This document shows, in pieces, positions 47,457-55,258 of a stretch of DNA of 64,000 bases; the first letter of the stretch is position 1, and every line of letters begins with the position of its first letter. The stretch is taken from assembly GCF_030413175.1 (NCBI RefSeq), contig NZ_CP129212.1:5184450-5248449 (forward strand). The letters run 5' to 3'. This DNA is from Bradyrhizobium roseum. GTDB lineage: Bacteria; Pseudomonadota; Alphaproteobacteria; Rhizobiales; Xanthobacteraceae. Under the pieces are notes generated by a model. It saw only the letters and a program-made list of their open reading frames with translations. It made no database searches and was not told the origin of the DNA. Made by a program: the position numbers and the translations under genes.

Positions 47457-49080
47457 GCGTCTTTGGACTCTCCAGGACGGACGGCCCGCGCGACGGCCAG
47501 TTCGCGGTATCTGCCTTTTCGATCAGGGCGGCGGCGCGCTCGGCGATCATGGCTACCACAGCGTTGGGGTGACCGCGCGGCACGGATGGCATCACCGAGG
47601 CGTCCGCGATCCACAGGCCCGCGATGCCGCGCACCCGAAGTTGAGGATCGGCGACGGAGCCTGCGTCACTGCCCATACGACAAGTACTGGCCGGATGATA
47701 GACCGTCTGGACGTTGCGATGGATCCAGCCGGAAAGCGCTTCATCCGTCGGCAGCCGGCCCGGATCAACTTCGCCGATGGCCTCCTCGCCCAGCGGCGCG
47801 GCGACCGCGATCTCACGGGCGAGCCTGATGCCTTCGATCATGACCTGCATATCGTGCCGCTCCGTGTCCGCCAGCAGGTTGAAATCGATGACCGGGCTTT
47901 CTCCCGGCCGCGGGCTTGAGAGCGTGACTGCTCCCCGTGATTTGGGCTTCACCACGACGGGCGCGATCGTAAAGGCATGTCGCTGCGGCGGCTGCAGTCC
48001 CTGATCGCGCCATTCGAACGGCGCGAAGATCAACTCGATATCCGGCGCATGCTCAAGGGCGCGCGAGGATTGCGCGAAGGCGATCGCCTCCACCGCATTC
48101 GAGGCAAGCATGCCCTTCCTGAACAACAGATAGCGCAGCAGGTTCGAGATCGATTCCGCGTTCTTGAAGGTGTCGGTGCGCGACGTCGCAAAGACCAGCG
48201 GCACCAGTGGGTGGTCCTGCAAACCGCGGCCAACCTGCGGCGCGTCCAGAACAGGGCGAATGCCGAGCTTGCGCAGGTCCTGCGCCGGCCCGATCCCGGA
48301 ATGCAGCAGAAGATACGGCGTACCAATCGCACCGGCGGCCAGAATGACGCCCTTGCCGCATCGGAAGGTACTGCGTTGGCCGGCGCGGTCCACTTCGACG
48401 CCGACGCTGCGCCCGCCCTCCACCAGCACGCGGTTGACGGTCGTCCCTTTCAGAACCTGCAGGTTGGTCCGCCGGCGGGCGGGAATCAAATAGGCATCGT
48501 AGGCGCTGTAACGCCGTCCTGCTTGATGGGCGATCTCGCTGATCCAGGCCCCTTCGTAAGCCGCCCCGTTATATTGCTCGCCCGAGTTGACGAGCACCCG
48601 GCGCGCGGCGGCCACATAGGCCTTCGACAGCGGATGCGGATCGGCAACCGGCGCGACCTTCATCGGCCCCGTCCGGCCGCGCTCCGGCGCGCCCGGGCCG
48701 GAAAGGCACTCCTGCGCGGCAAACGTCCCACGGACATCCTCCCACGACCAGCCCTCGGCTCCGTTGGCCGCCCAGTCGTCAAAATCGGCAGGATGACACC
48801 ATTGATGGATCTGCGCGTTCATGTTGGACGAGCCGCCCAGCATCTTGCCGCGCGGCACCACGATGTCGCGCCGTACATCGCCACGATGGTGGACGCTGGA
48901 GTAGCCCCAGTCGAGCTTGCCGCGGAACAGCTTTGCGAAGCCGGCCGGGATTTTCACGAACGGATTCCTTGGCTCGCCGCCCGCCTCGATCAGCAGAACG
49001 CGGTTGCGCCCGCTCGCCGTGAGACGTTCGGCAAGCACCGCGCCCGCGGTACCGGCCCCGACGATGATCAGGTCATGCAT
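47437..49080 (-). CDS. GMC-family FAD oxidoreductase (choline-dehydrogenase-like)
   Basis: 547 residues with the GMC signatures: LIIVGAGTAGAVLAERLTA (FAD), GKMLGGSSNMNAQIHQWCHPADFDDW (GMC 1), GAIGTPYLLLHSGIGP (GMC 2), and the catalytic HPASTCRMGSDAGSVADPQLRVRGIAGLWIADASVMPSVPRGHPN end with the active-site His. It oxidises alcohols such as choline or aliphatic alcohols; substrate unknown. ATG 49080 has GGAG upstream; 49092 is an alternative. Divergent from the LysR gene. Confidence 0.93.
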   Translation of the reverse strand: MHDLIIVGAGTAGAVLAERLTASGRNRVLLIEAGGEPRNPFVKIPAGFAKLFRGKLDWGYSSVHHRGDVRRDIVVPRGKMLGGSSNMNAQIHQWCHPADFDDWAANGAEGWSWEDVRGTFAAQECLSGPGAPERGRTGPMKVAPVADPHPLSKAYVAAARRVLVNSGEQYNGAAYEGAWISEIAHQAGRRYSAYDAYLIPARRRTNLQVLKGTTVNRVLVEGGRSVGVEVDRAGQRSTFRCGKGVILAAGAIGTPYLLLHSGIGPAQDLRKLGIRPVLDAPQVGRGLQDHPLVPLVFATSRTDTFKNAESISNLLRYLLFRKGMLASNAVEAIAFAQSSRALEHAPDIELIFAPFEWRDQGLQPPQRHAFTIAPVVVKPKSRGAVTLSSPRPGESPVIDFNLLADTERHDMQVMIEGIRLAREIAVAAPLGEEAIGEVDPGRLPTDEALSGWIHRNVQTVYHPASTCRMGSDAGSVADPQLRVRGIAGLWIADASVMPSVPRGHPNAVVAMIAERAAALIEKADTANWPSRGPSVLESPKTHAYQTV

Positions 49081-49214
49081 GTCAGACTCCATGATGGGTG
49101 CGCGTCCAAGCCGGCGAAAAGCGGCGGGCAATCGACGGGCTGCAAATCCAACGTAGCCGCGCGGCGCAAAACCGGGTAGGTAGCGAATGGTTTCTGCATT
49201 CGAAAGTAAAACCA

Positions 49215-50168
49215 TTGAAACAGTTCACGGTCGGCCCGGCCCTGCTGGCCTTCGCGAGGACAGTCGAGCATGGCAGTTTTGCCGCCGCCGCCCGGACGAT
49301 GAACCAGTCGCCCGCGGCGCTCGGACAGAATGTGGCGCGGCTGGAAGATTTTCTGGGCGTGCGGCTGCTGAACCGCACGACGCGCACGATGAGCCTGACG
49401 CCAGAAGGCCGCATGCTGATCGAGCGGGCGCGCGGTCCGCTCAACGAGATCGAGGAGATCAGCCGCATCTTCGAGGAGCGACGCGGCAAGGTGTCGGGCC
49501 CATTGCGCGTGTCGGCCCCCGTCGGTGTCGCGCGGCACCAACTGGTTCCTTTGATCGCACGCTTTGCGGCGCTGCACCCGGCCGTGCATATCGAGCTCGA
49601 TGCGTCGGACGAAGTGCGCGACTTTGCCGAGGGCGCGATCGATGTGAGCTTGCGGATATTGCGGCCGCAGGATTCGTCGGTCATCGCGCGGCCGATTACC
49701 ACCTTGCAGGCCCTGACCCTGGCCTCACCGGCTTACCTCAAGGCGGCCGGCGTGCCGGCCGAGCCGCGCGACCTGATCCAACACCGGTGCATCGGCTATC
49801 GCTATTCGGGCACCGGACGCATTGCCGATCTGCATTTCCGGGCCGGCGGCAAGGACGTCACGATGGCCTTTCAGCCGACGCTGATCGTCAACGACGTCGA
49901 AGCGGCGTGCGAACTGGCGGCGAGCGGGCTCGGCATCGTGCAGCCACCCAGCAACTATGCGGCCCACTATCTCAAGAGTCAGCAGCTGGTGCAGGTTCTG
50001 TCCCGCTTCGCGGCTACGCCATGGCGCGTCTATCTCTGCTATCCCAATCGCAGCAAGCTGCCGCTGCGTGTCCGTGCCTTCATTGAATTCGCGCGCGACC
50101 ACCTCAAGCACGCATCCGCGCTGACGGGTTTTGACGACAAGCCGCGAGCCCGGCGGTCGTCCCGGTAA
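49215..50168 (+). CDS. LysR-family transcriptional regulator
   Basis: About 317 residues: winged helix (LLAFARTVEHGSFAAAARTMNQSPAALGQNVARLEDFLGVRLLNRTTRTMSLTPEGRML) then the two-lobe effector domain (GPLRVSAPVGVARHQLVPLIARF ... LASPAYLKAAGVPAEP). A TTG at 49215 is the best-placed start; no ATG lies close by and an ATG at 49098 would make an overlong tail. It is divergent from the GMC/GST operon, its likely target. Confidence 0.85.
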   Translation: MKQFTVGPALLAFARTVEHGSFAAAARTMNQSPAALGQNVARLEDFLGVRLLNRTTRTMSLTPEGRMLIERARGPLNEIEEISRIFEERRGKVSGPLRVSAPVGVARHQLVPLIARFAALHPAVHIELDASDEVRDFAEGAIDVSLRILRPQDSSVIARPITTLQALTLASPAYLKAAGVPAEPRDLIQHRCIGYRYSGTGRIADLHFRAGGKDVTMAFQPTLIVNDVEAACELAASGLGIVQPPSNYAAHYLKSQQLVQVLSRFAATPWRVYLCYPNRSKLPLRVRAFIEFARDHLKHASALTGFDDKPRARRSSR

Positions 50169-50236
50169 GGCCTGCCGAATGATCCGAGGCATCGGGTCTC
50201 GGCATGCAGATCATCCCTGAGAAAAACCCGCGCAGC

Positions 50237-50253
50237 ATTACGTCCGAGGTAAT
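50237..50253. promoter_or_regulatory. Candidate XRE operator, copy 2
   Basis: ATTACGTCCGAGGTAAT, one base different from copy 1, followed by the same CGAAATGCG. It lies 50 bp upstream of ATG 50303, in position to control the small protein and the membrane protein that follow. Confidence 0.75.
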
Positions 50254-50302
50254 CGAAATGCGTCGCGGGCTGCGTCATCTTCGGTGGCACAGGAGATGAC
50301 CC

Positions 50303-50524
50303 ATGCTGATGCTTTCCCTCTTCCGCCTCGTCGCTGCGGCGATCCCGTGGACGCTGAATCTGGTCACCTGGTTGCTGGCGCGCTCGCTGAACATGCCGCA
50401 GCCGCTGGTGCATGACACCGGCGTGTTCGTGTTCGCACAGGTGCAGGCGATCGAGAACAGGGTCGGCAAGACGCTATGCCCGATGCGGCTGATGCGCAGG
50501 CTCCGGTCGCTGCTGTCGCGCTGA
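50303..50524 (+). CDS. Small hypothetical membrane-associated protein
   Basis: 73 residues: a hydrophobic N-terminus (MLMLSLFRLVAAAIPWTLNLVTWLLA) that could insert in the membrane, then a basic C-terminus (RLMRRLRSLLSR). GGAGATGACC precedes ATG 50303. First gene behind operator copy 2. Confidence 0.55.
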   Translation: MLMLSLFRLVAAAIPWTLNLVTWLLARSLNMPQPLVHDTGVFVFAQVQAIENRVGKTLCPMRLMRRLRSLLSR

Positions 50525-50556
50525 TCCCTGCCCCCAACCCAAGAAGGAGACTAGCC

Positions 50557-50955
50557 ATGATCCACCCGTCCACGTTCCTGAGCCGCGCCCTACTCGCCGA
50601 CGCCATCTTCAGCGGCGTCGCAGCCGTCGCGCTGACGCTGGGCGCCGGCATGCTCGCGCCGCTGCTCAATCTTCCGGAAGTCTTGCTGCGCGAGGCTGGC
50701 CTGTTCCTGATCGCCTATACCGCGCTGGTCGGCTGGCTGGGCGCGCGCTCATCGGTGCCGAAGGCGCTGGTGTTGCTCGTGATCGTGGGCAATGCCGCCT
50801 GGACGCTTGGCAGCATCGCCCTGCTATTCTCGGGCGCTGTGTCGCCGAACCTGCTCGGTCAGATTTTCATCGTGGCACAGGCGATTGCCACCGGCGTGTT
50901 CGCAGAACTGCAGTTTATCGGGCTGCGCAAGAGCGGTGGCACGGTGGCGGCGTAG
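50557..50955 (+). CDS. Four-helix integral membrane protein
   Basis: 132 residues with about four TM helices (ALLADAIFSGVAAVALTLGAG, LFLIAYTALVGWLGA, ALVLLVIVGNAAWTLGSIALLFSG, IVAQAIATGVFAEL). No motif. AAGAAGGAGA precedes ATG 50557. It follows the 50303 gene by 32 bp and is in the putative XRE regulon. Function unknown. Confidence 0.7.
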   Translation: MIHPSTFLSRALLADAIFSGVAAVALTLGAGMLAPLLNLPEVLLREAGLFLIAYTALVGWLGARSSVPKALVLLVIVGNAAWTLGSIALLFSGAVSPNLLGQIFIVAQAIATGVFAELQFIGLRKSGGTVAA

Positions 50956-50962
50956 GTCTCCG

Positions 50963-51067
50963 CGTCATTCCGGGATGGTGCGTCAGCACCAGACCCGGAA
51001 ACTCTCCATACGTCACGCGGCCCAATGGATTCCGGGTTCGATGCTCCGCATCGCCCAGGAATGACGG
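50963..51067. repeat. Dispersed repeat (GTCATTCCGGG family), copy 1
   Basis: CGTCATTCCGGG at one end and, inverted, AGGAATGACG at the other, with ATGGATTCCGGGTTCGATGC inside. The same layout is at 57511-57614. Confidence 0.75.
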
Positions 51068-51075
51068 TCCCACCT

Positions 51076-51210
51076 TCAGCTCAACAGCAGCGCCGCGATC
51101 ATCCCGGCAAAGGTCAGTATCAGCCCGATCACCAGCATCGGCACCAGGCTGCTGCCGGAATAGGGATCGGCCTGTTCCTTGTTGGTCACGACTTGGGTAC
51201 GGTACGCCAT
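51076..51210 (-). CDS. 44-residue single-TM membrane protein
   Basis: MAYRTQVVTNKEQADPYSGS followed by one TM helix (LVPMLVIGLILTFAGMIAALLL). Its ATG overlaps the globin stop codon (TGATG), with AGGAG upstream, so it is translationally coupled to the globin. Function unknown; conserved position with the globin suggests a partner role. Confidence 0.7.
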   Translation of the reverse strand: MAYRTQVVTNKEQADPYSGSSLVPMLVIGLILTFAGMIAALLLS

Positions 51211-51680
51211 CACTTTGCTCCTGTCTGGTTAAGCCGAAATCGTTCGCCGTTGCCGAGCATGACGCCGTGGCTGCCGGCGATGCCGAGTTCGAGGCTCGAT
51301 GCGATCCGCCGCGCGCGCTCGACGAAATGCGCCTCGGCCTCGGGCGGGCAGATCTCCCGGGCGGTCTCTTCAAACAGTGCGAGCCAGCGGTCGAAATGCC
51401 CGGCATCGACCGGCAGCGGCAGATGCTTGGCCATCGGCGTGCCGTGGTAGCGGCCGGTCATCAGCGCCACCGACGACCAGAACGCGCACATCTGCGCCAG
51501 ATGCGGCTCCCAATTCTTGATGCGGGCTTCGAACACCGGGCCTAGCACCGCATCAGCCCGCACCTTGGCGTAGAAGCCGTGCACCAGGCGCTCGATCATC
51601 GCCTCGTCGATGCCCGTCCGTTCCATGATTTCGGCCGTCAGACGCTCACGGCGCGCCGGCCCTACTACGATCGCTTCCAT
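51210..51680 (-). CDS. Group III truncated hemoglobin
   Basis: 156 residues with the trHb group III pattern: FYAKVRADAVLGPVFEARI, W-EPHL at the E helix, MTGRYHGTPMAKHLPLPVDAGHFDRWLALF (F-helix His). Such globins bind O2 or NO and often take part in nitrosative-stress defence. ATG 51680 was chosen; upstream in-frame ATGs at 51716 and 51779 are possible. Divergent from the Rrf2 gene. Confidence 0.88.
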   Translation of the reverse strand: MEAIVVGPARRERLTAEIMERTGIDEAMIERLVHGFYAKVRADAVLGPVFEARIKNWEPHLAQMCAFWSSVALMTGRYHGTPMAKHLPLPVDAGHFDRWLALFEETAREICPPEAEAHFVERARRIASSLELGIAGSHGVMLGNGERFRLNQTGAK

Positions 51681-51695
51681 TTTCGCCGCTGCCTT

Positions 51696-51720
51696 AAATA
51701 GGTATTTCAAATACATATTT
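51696..51720. promoter_or_regulatory. NsrR-like operator in globin/Rrf2 promoter
   Basis: A perfect 13-bp palindrome GTATTTCAAATAC (51702-51714) sits in the centre of AAATAGG...ATACATATTT. This closely resembles the NsrR site (ATGCATTTCAAATGCAT type). It lies 16 bp upstream of the globin ATG, so it would block that promoter. Confidence 0.7.
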
Positions 51721-51766
51721 AGACGGCTATAGATGATTTGCAAGCGGATACTTCGAAAGGGCCCCC

Positions 51767-52195
51767 ATGCGCCTGACATCGTTCACGGATTTTGCGCTGC
51801 GCGCGCTGATGCGGCTGGCGGGAGAGCCCGGCCGCTCGTTCGCGACCAACGAGATCGCGGCCGAGTTCGGCATTTCCCGCAACCATCTGGCCAAGGTGGT
51901 GCGCGACCTCGCCGACTCTGGCTTCATCTCGACTCAGCGCGGGGTCGGCGGCGGCTTTACGCTGGCGCGCCCTGCCCAGTCGATTACGATCGGCGAAGTG
52001 GTGCGCGCGCTGGAAGGCCCGGCGCTGGTCGAATGTTTTCGCGAGGATGGCGGCAGTTGCGTGCTGAAGCCGCGCTGTCGGCTCAAAGCCAGACTGGCCG
52101 CCGCGCGCGAAGCCTTTATGCGCGAACTCGACACCACGACGCTGGCGGAATGCGCCTACCCGGCGCCGACCAGACGAACCCCGGCGCCCGCGTGA
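51767..52195 (+). CDS. Rrf2-family regulator, NsrR-like
   Basis: 142 residues: winged helix (ALRALMRLAGEPGRSFATNEIAAEFGISRNHLAKVVRDLADSGFISTQRGVGGGFTLARPA) and three cysteines at C90, C98 and C104 (ECFREDGGSCVLKPRC), the spacing of an [Fe-S]-binding NsrR. NsrR represses NO-detoxification genes until NO damages its cluster. It is divergent from the globin with an NsrR-like site between them. Confidence 0.85.
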   Translation: MRLTSFTDFALRALMRLAGEPGRSFATNEIAAEFGISRNHLAKVVRDLADSGFISTQRGVGGGFTLARPAQSITIGEVVRALEGPALVECFREDGGSCVLKPRCRLKARLAAAREAFMRELDTTTLAECAYPAPTRRTPAPA

Positions 52196-52218
52196 CGATT
52201 AGCAACCAGGTGCACCAC

Positions 52219-52509
52219 ATGAAACCGATCGAGTTCGAGAATGGCACCGTACAGATCGACGCGGCCATTGTCGCCGAAGGGCTCGGCCTCGCCCTGCCCC
52301 GACTTCAAAAGGAAATGCGCGCGGGCAAGATTACAAGCCTTGCCGAGCGAGGAGTCGACGCCGACAGCGGCCGGCATCGACTGACATTCTTCTCCGAACA
52401 CCGCCGCTTTCGCGTCGTGGTCGACGCAACAGGCGCTATCGTTCAGCGCTCGGCGGTCGACTTTGGAGATTTGAGACTGCCGAAATCAGTGCACAAGCCC
52501 GGCGGATGA
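52219..52509 (+). CDS. DUF6522-type small protein
   Basis: 96 residues (MKPIEFENGTVQIDAAIVAEGLGLALPRLQKEMRAGKITSLAERGVDADSGRHRLTFFSEHRRFRVVVDATG). An alpha-then-beta small protein of the DUF6522 kind, often near NO or denitrification genes. ATG 52219 has AGGTG upstream; a GTG at 52192 would overlap the Rrf2 stop. Function unknown. Its end overlaps the SET gene tail by 24 bp. Confidence 0.7.
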   Translation: MKPIEFENGTVQIDAAIVAEGLGLALPRLQKEMRAGKITSLAERGVDADSGRHRLTFFSEHRRFRVVVDATGAIVQRSAVDFGDLRLPKSVHKPGG

Positions 52510-53397
52510 GACCTCAGGCACGATCGCCGGCTCCGCCTGCAAGACCGGCGCCGGTGCGAAACCCTCGAGCGTCATCTCGGCCGTGGCGTTTTGGGCCGGC
52601 TTCTTGCGAGTGCCCCTGGCGAGGCCGTTCCGGTTCAGATGCTTGCCGTTAGGCGACTTGCCAGCGCCTGATTTGGCTTTGAGCGCCTTGCCCTTGGCTG
52701 TTCCGGAAGACTTGCTTTTCGGAGCCTTGGTCTGGAGAGCTTTAGTCTTGAGAGCTTTAGTCTTGAGAGCTTTAGTCTTGAGACCCTTGCCCTTGAGTAC
52801 TTTGCCTTCGGGCGAAGCGCCGTCCAGCTTGAGCGCCTTCTTCGCCTCGCGCTCCGCCTTTTCCTTCAGTTTCGCCTTCGCCTCGGCTTTCTCGCGGGCC
52901 AGCTTCTCCGCCTTTTTCAGCTCCTTGCGCTCGGCCTTGGCTTTCAGGCGGGCCTTTTCCGCCCGCGCCTCGGCGCGCTGCTTCTTGCGCTTCTTCTCGC
53001 AGGCCACGCATTTGCAGCCGATCGGCTTCAGATAGGCTTTGAAGTAGTCGGTTCCGTAGTCGTAATTGATCTCCTCGCCCGGCTCGATGTTCTTGATGGC
53101 GCGGATGATGACCTTGCGCTTGCGCGGCTTGACGTCGGACTCCGCGTTCGGCTTGCAGGCGTGGTTGATGTAGCGGGCGATGTTCTTGCGGACCGACCCG
53201 TCGATGGTCCAGCGGTTGTTCAGTTCGAACAGGTATTTGTTCTCGATCGCATCGTCCTTTTTCTTCTTCGAATCGAGAAGCGGCCCGAAATAGCGGATGA
53301 TCTTGCTGCCCTTCTTGATCGGCTTGGTGGCGAAGAGGCCAAGGCCGGTGCGGGAGCGACCGACGCGATAGGGCTTGTTCGAGGGAATGGAGGCCAT
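52486..53397 (-). CDS. SET-domain protein lysine methyltransferase with Lys-rich tail
   Basis: 303 residues: SET domain with GLGLFATKPIKKGSKIIRY (cofactor), RYINHACKPN (75-84), GEEINYDYG (107-115) and a post-SET zinc cluster C128-x-C130-x2-C133. Such proteins methylate lysine in proteins. Residues about 135-260 are Lys/Ala/Glu-rich and include four KTKAL-type repeats encoded by tandem 15-bp DNA repeats. No ribosome binding site precedes ATG 53397. The substrate is unknown; a basic DUF6321 protein is nearby. Confidence 0.85.
   Translation of the reverse strand: MASIPSNKPYRVGRSRTGLGLFATKPIKKGSKIIRYFGPLLDSKKKKDDAIENKYLFELNNRWTIDGSVRKNIARYINHACKPNAESDVKPRKRKVIIRAIKNIEPGEEINYDYGTDYFKAYLKPIGCKCVACEKKRKKQRAEARAEKARLKAKAERKELKKAEKLAREKAEAKAKLKEKAEREAKKALKLDGASPEGKVLKGKGLKTKALKTKALKTKALQTKAPKSKSSGTAKGKALKAKSGAGKSPNGKHLNRNGLARGTRKKPAQNATAEMTLEGFAPAPVLQAEPAIVPEVSSAGLVH
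52735..52779 (-). repeat. Tandem 15-bp repeats inside the SET gene
   Basis: Three perfect copies of GAGAGCTTTAGTCTT encode KTKAL-type units; a degenerate copy follows. The unit is a multiple of 3, so changes in copy number keep the frame. Confidence 0.8.
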
Positions 53398-53548
53398 GAT
53401 GATTGAATGACTGCACGCTTGGAAACGAGGATGATGAAGCCGCTCTTCTAGGACGATTCCGCGGCAGAGTCAGTTATTTCGCACCGTTGCCATGAACCTT
53501 CCCCAGATTGCGCATGTCTTATCCATAGGTTCCATGCAGGAAGTGCAG

Positions 53549-54148
53549 ATGCAAGGCGTTCCCCTCACCGCGGCGGTCCTGCTCGCGGCGGCGCTCGGCC
53601 TGATTTCGCCGGCCAGCGCCCAAACATTCAGCAGCAGCTACACGTCGACGGCGGAAAAGGACTGCCGCACGGTCGGCAAGCCGAGGGACGGCGGCGCCAC
53701 GCAGGTGTGCCCCGGCAAATCGGGACTTGTGGTGGTGGTCACCGAGGACGACCTGCGCCAGACCGTTTCCATCGGTCCCACCGCTGCAGCCGCCGCCAAG
53801 GAGCCGGCCGCGCAAACCTGGTTTGCCCCCTTCAATTCCACCGGCAACACCGTGGAATGGCGGGCGGCGGACGGCCAGCCGTTTGCCATCATCCAGCGCT
53901 GGCTGATCGCCGACAATGACGATGTGGACAAGAGCGGAACTCCAGTTAGCAAACCGATACTGGCGGTGACGCGGCTGCCGCCGGGGCCGGTCTGCCATGT
54001 CGCCTATATCGACGGCCAGGCCAACCGTAACGCCAACGAAGTCGCGCGCCAGGCGGCGGACGAATTCACCCGTGATTTCAAGTGCGGCAAGGACGACGTG
54101 AAAGTGGTCGGTGAAAAAGGCGCGGCCGTGAAGCTTGCGAAGCACTGA
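53549..54148 (+). CDS. Secreted hypothetical protein (IalB-like)
   Basis: 199 residues with a signal peptide (MQGVPLTAAVLLAAALGLISPASAQ) and four Cys (KDCRTVGK, TQVCPGKSG, GPVCHVAYI, DFKCGKDD). The middle part somewhat resembles invasion-associated locus B proteins, but I am not sure. ATG 53549 has AGGAAG upstream; upstream in-frame ATGs at 53492 and 53534 are less likely. Function unknown. Confidence 0.65.
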   Translation: MQGVPLTAAVLLAAALGLISPASAQTFSSSYTSTAEKDCRTVGKPRDGGATQVCPGKSGLVVVVTEDDLRQTVSIGPTAAAAAKEPAAQTWFAPFNSTGNTVEWRAADGQPFAIIQRWLIADNDDVDKSGTPVSKPILAVTRLPPGPVCHVAYIDGQANRNANEVARQAADEFTRDFKCGKDDVKVVGEKGAAVKLAKH

Positions 54149-54255
54149 TCAAGCCGCTATCCGGCGTGTTTTCGCCGCATTAACGTCAAAGCTACAGCCT
54201 TGGTTGTTTGATAGCCTCACGTGATGATTTCAACGGCAGCCTTACCGGAGCAACG

Positions 54256-54594
54256 ATGCTAACGAGAATCATGGTTCTGCTCGTCGCCGGCACCGCGCTT
54301 GCCGGCTGTTGCGCGTCCGGCACCGGCTGTTCCACGACGCCGGTGACGGGAGCCCCCATCGCCTGGGACGGGCTGGGCGAGCCGCCGACGGAAAATGCCG
54401 CGCCCGGCGAGGAAAGGCGGCCGGCCAAGCGCAAGGTGGCCCGCAACCGTGAGATCATCCTCGGCCCGCTGAACGGGGCGGCGCCCCAGTCGGACGCCAA
54501 GGCGCAGTATGACAATTGGGAGCGGCGCCCCAACGAGGACGCGGAAGCGGACGCTCGTCTGGCGCGGCAAACCAAGATTTGCCGGGGTTGCTGA
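54256..54594 (+). CDS. Hypothetical lipoprotein
   Basis: 112 residues with a lipobox (LLVAGTALAGCC, C18) and further Cys (CASGTGCSTTP). The mature part is polar and disordered-looking, ending TKICRGC. GGAG precedes ATG 54256. Function unknown. Confidence 0.7.
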   Translation: MLTRIMVLLVAGTALAGCCASGTGCSTTPVTGAPIAWDGLGEPPTENAAPGEERRPAKRKVARNREIILGPLNGAAPQSDAKAQYDNWERRPNEDAEADARLARQTKICRGC

Positions 54595-54596
54595 GG

Positions 54597-55214
54597 TCAG
54601 CGCTTCTGCTGGATCCGGCGATAACGCTGCAGCAGCCGTTCGCCCTTGGCGGCGATACGCCGCGCGGCGGCAACCGTGCGAGGAACCGGCTCGCCCCAGG
54701 CATGGGCTGACAACGCATGCCGCGTCGGCCTTCCCCGATCGTCCACCAATGGCGGTAGCTTCTTGCGGCCGTAGAACCTTACCGCCCAGCTGCCTTTGCG
54801 GCGCATGTCCTGCGGGGTCATCTCGGACAGCGGTACTGTCACGCCCGGCTTGAGATGCGAACCGTCTTTGCGCGCGAACGCGGCGCGACCGGCTGCCGTA
54901 AGGCCACCCTTCGGATCTTTCTCGCGGGCCCTGGCCGAGCTTTTCCGCGCGGTCTTCCTGGACGTCTTCTTTGCGCTCTTTCTGGCCGTCCGTGGGCGTG
55001 CGGTCTTTTTTGCCGGACGCTTCTTCGCGGTTTTCTTTTTCGAAGCTTTCGATGCCATGCGCATGTTGTCCACGAGGTTCGGGTAAGGACGCCCGGCGCG
55101 GCGCGCGCGCGCTTTCGCAGTCGCCTTCTGTGCCGACGTCAAATGTTTGGATTGCTTCCCCGCGCGCTTGCGCGGATTTGAGCGTTTCCAGGGAGAGCGT
55201 GCTTTTGTTGCCAT
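54597..55214 (-). CDS. Basic DUF6321-domain protein, histone-H1-like N-terminus
   Basis: 205 residues. The first half is Lys/Arg/Ala/Pro-rich like a histone H1 tail (KKTAKKRPAKKTARPRTARK and similar). The second half carries the DUF6321 region (GGLTAAGRAAFARKDGSHLKPGV, MRRKGSWAVRFYGRKKLPPLV, PTRHALSAHAWGEPVPRTVAAARRIAAKGERLLQRY). Probably DNA-binding; nucleoid-like role is inference. ATG 55214 is preferred to an upstream start at 55406. Two kilobases from the SET gene. Confidence 0.72.
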   Translation of the reverse strand: MATKARSPWKRSNPRKRAGKQSKHLTSAQKATAKARARRAGRPYPNLVDNMRMASKASKKKTAKKRPAKKTARPRTARKSAKKTSRKTARKSSARAREKDPKGGLTAAGRAAFARKDGSHLKPGVTVPLSEMTPQDMRRKGSWAVRFYGRKKLPPLVDDRGRPTRHALSAHAWGEPVPRTVAAARRIAAKGERLLQRYRRIQQKR

Positions 55215-55258
55215 GGAAACCCAACGCCTGAGCCCCGGCGAGGTTTCCATTCGTTCCC

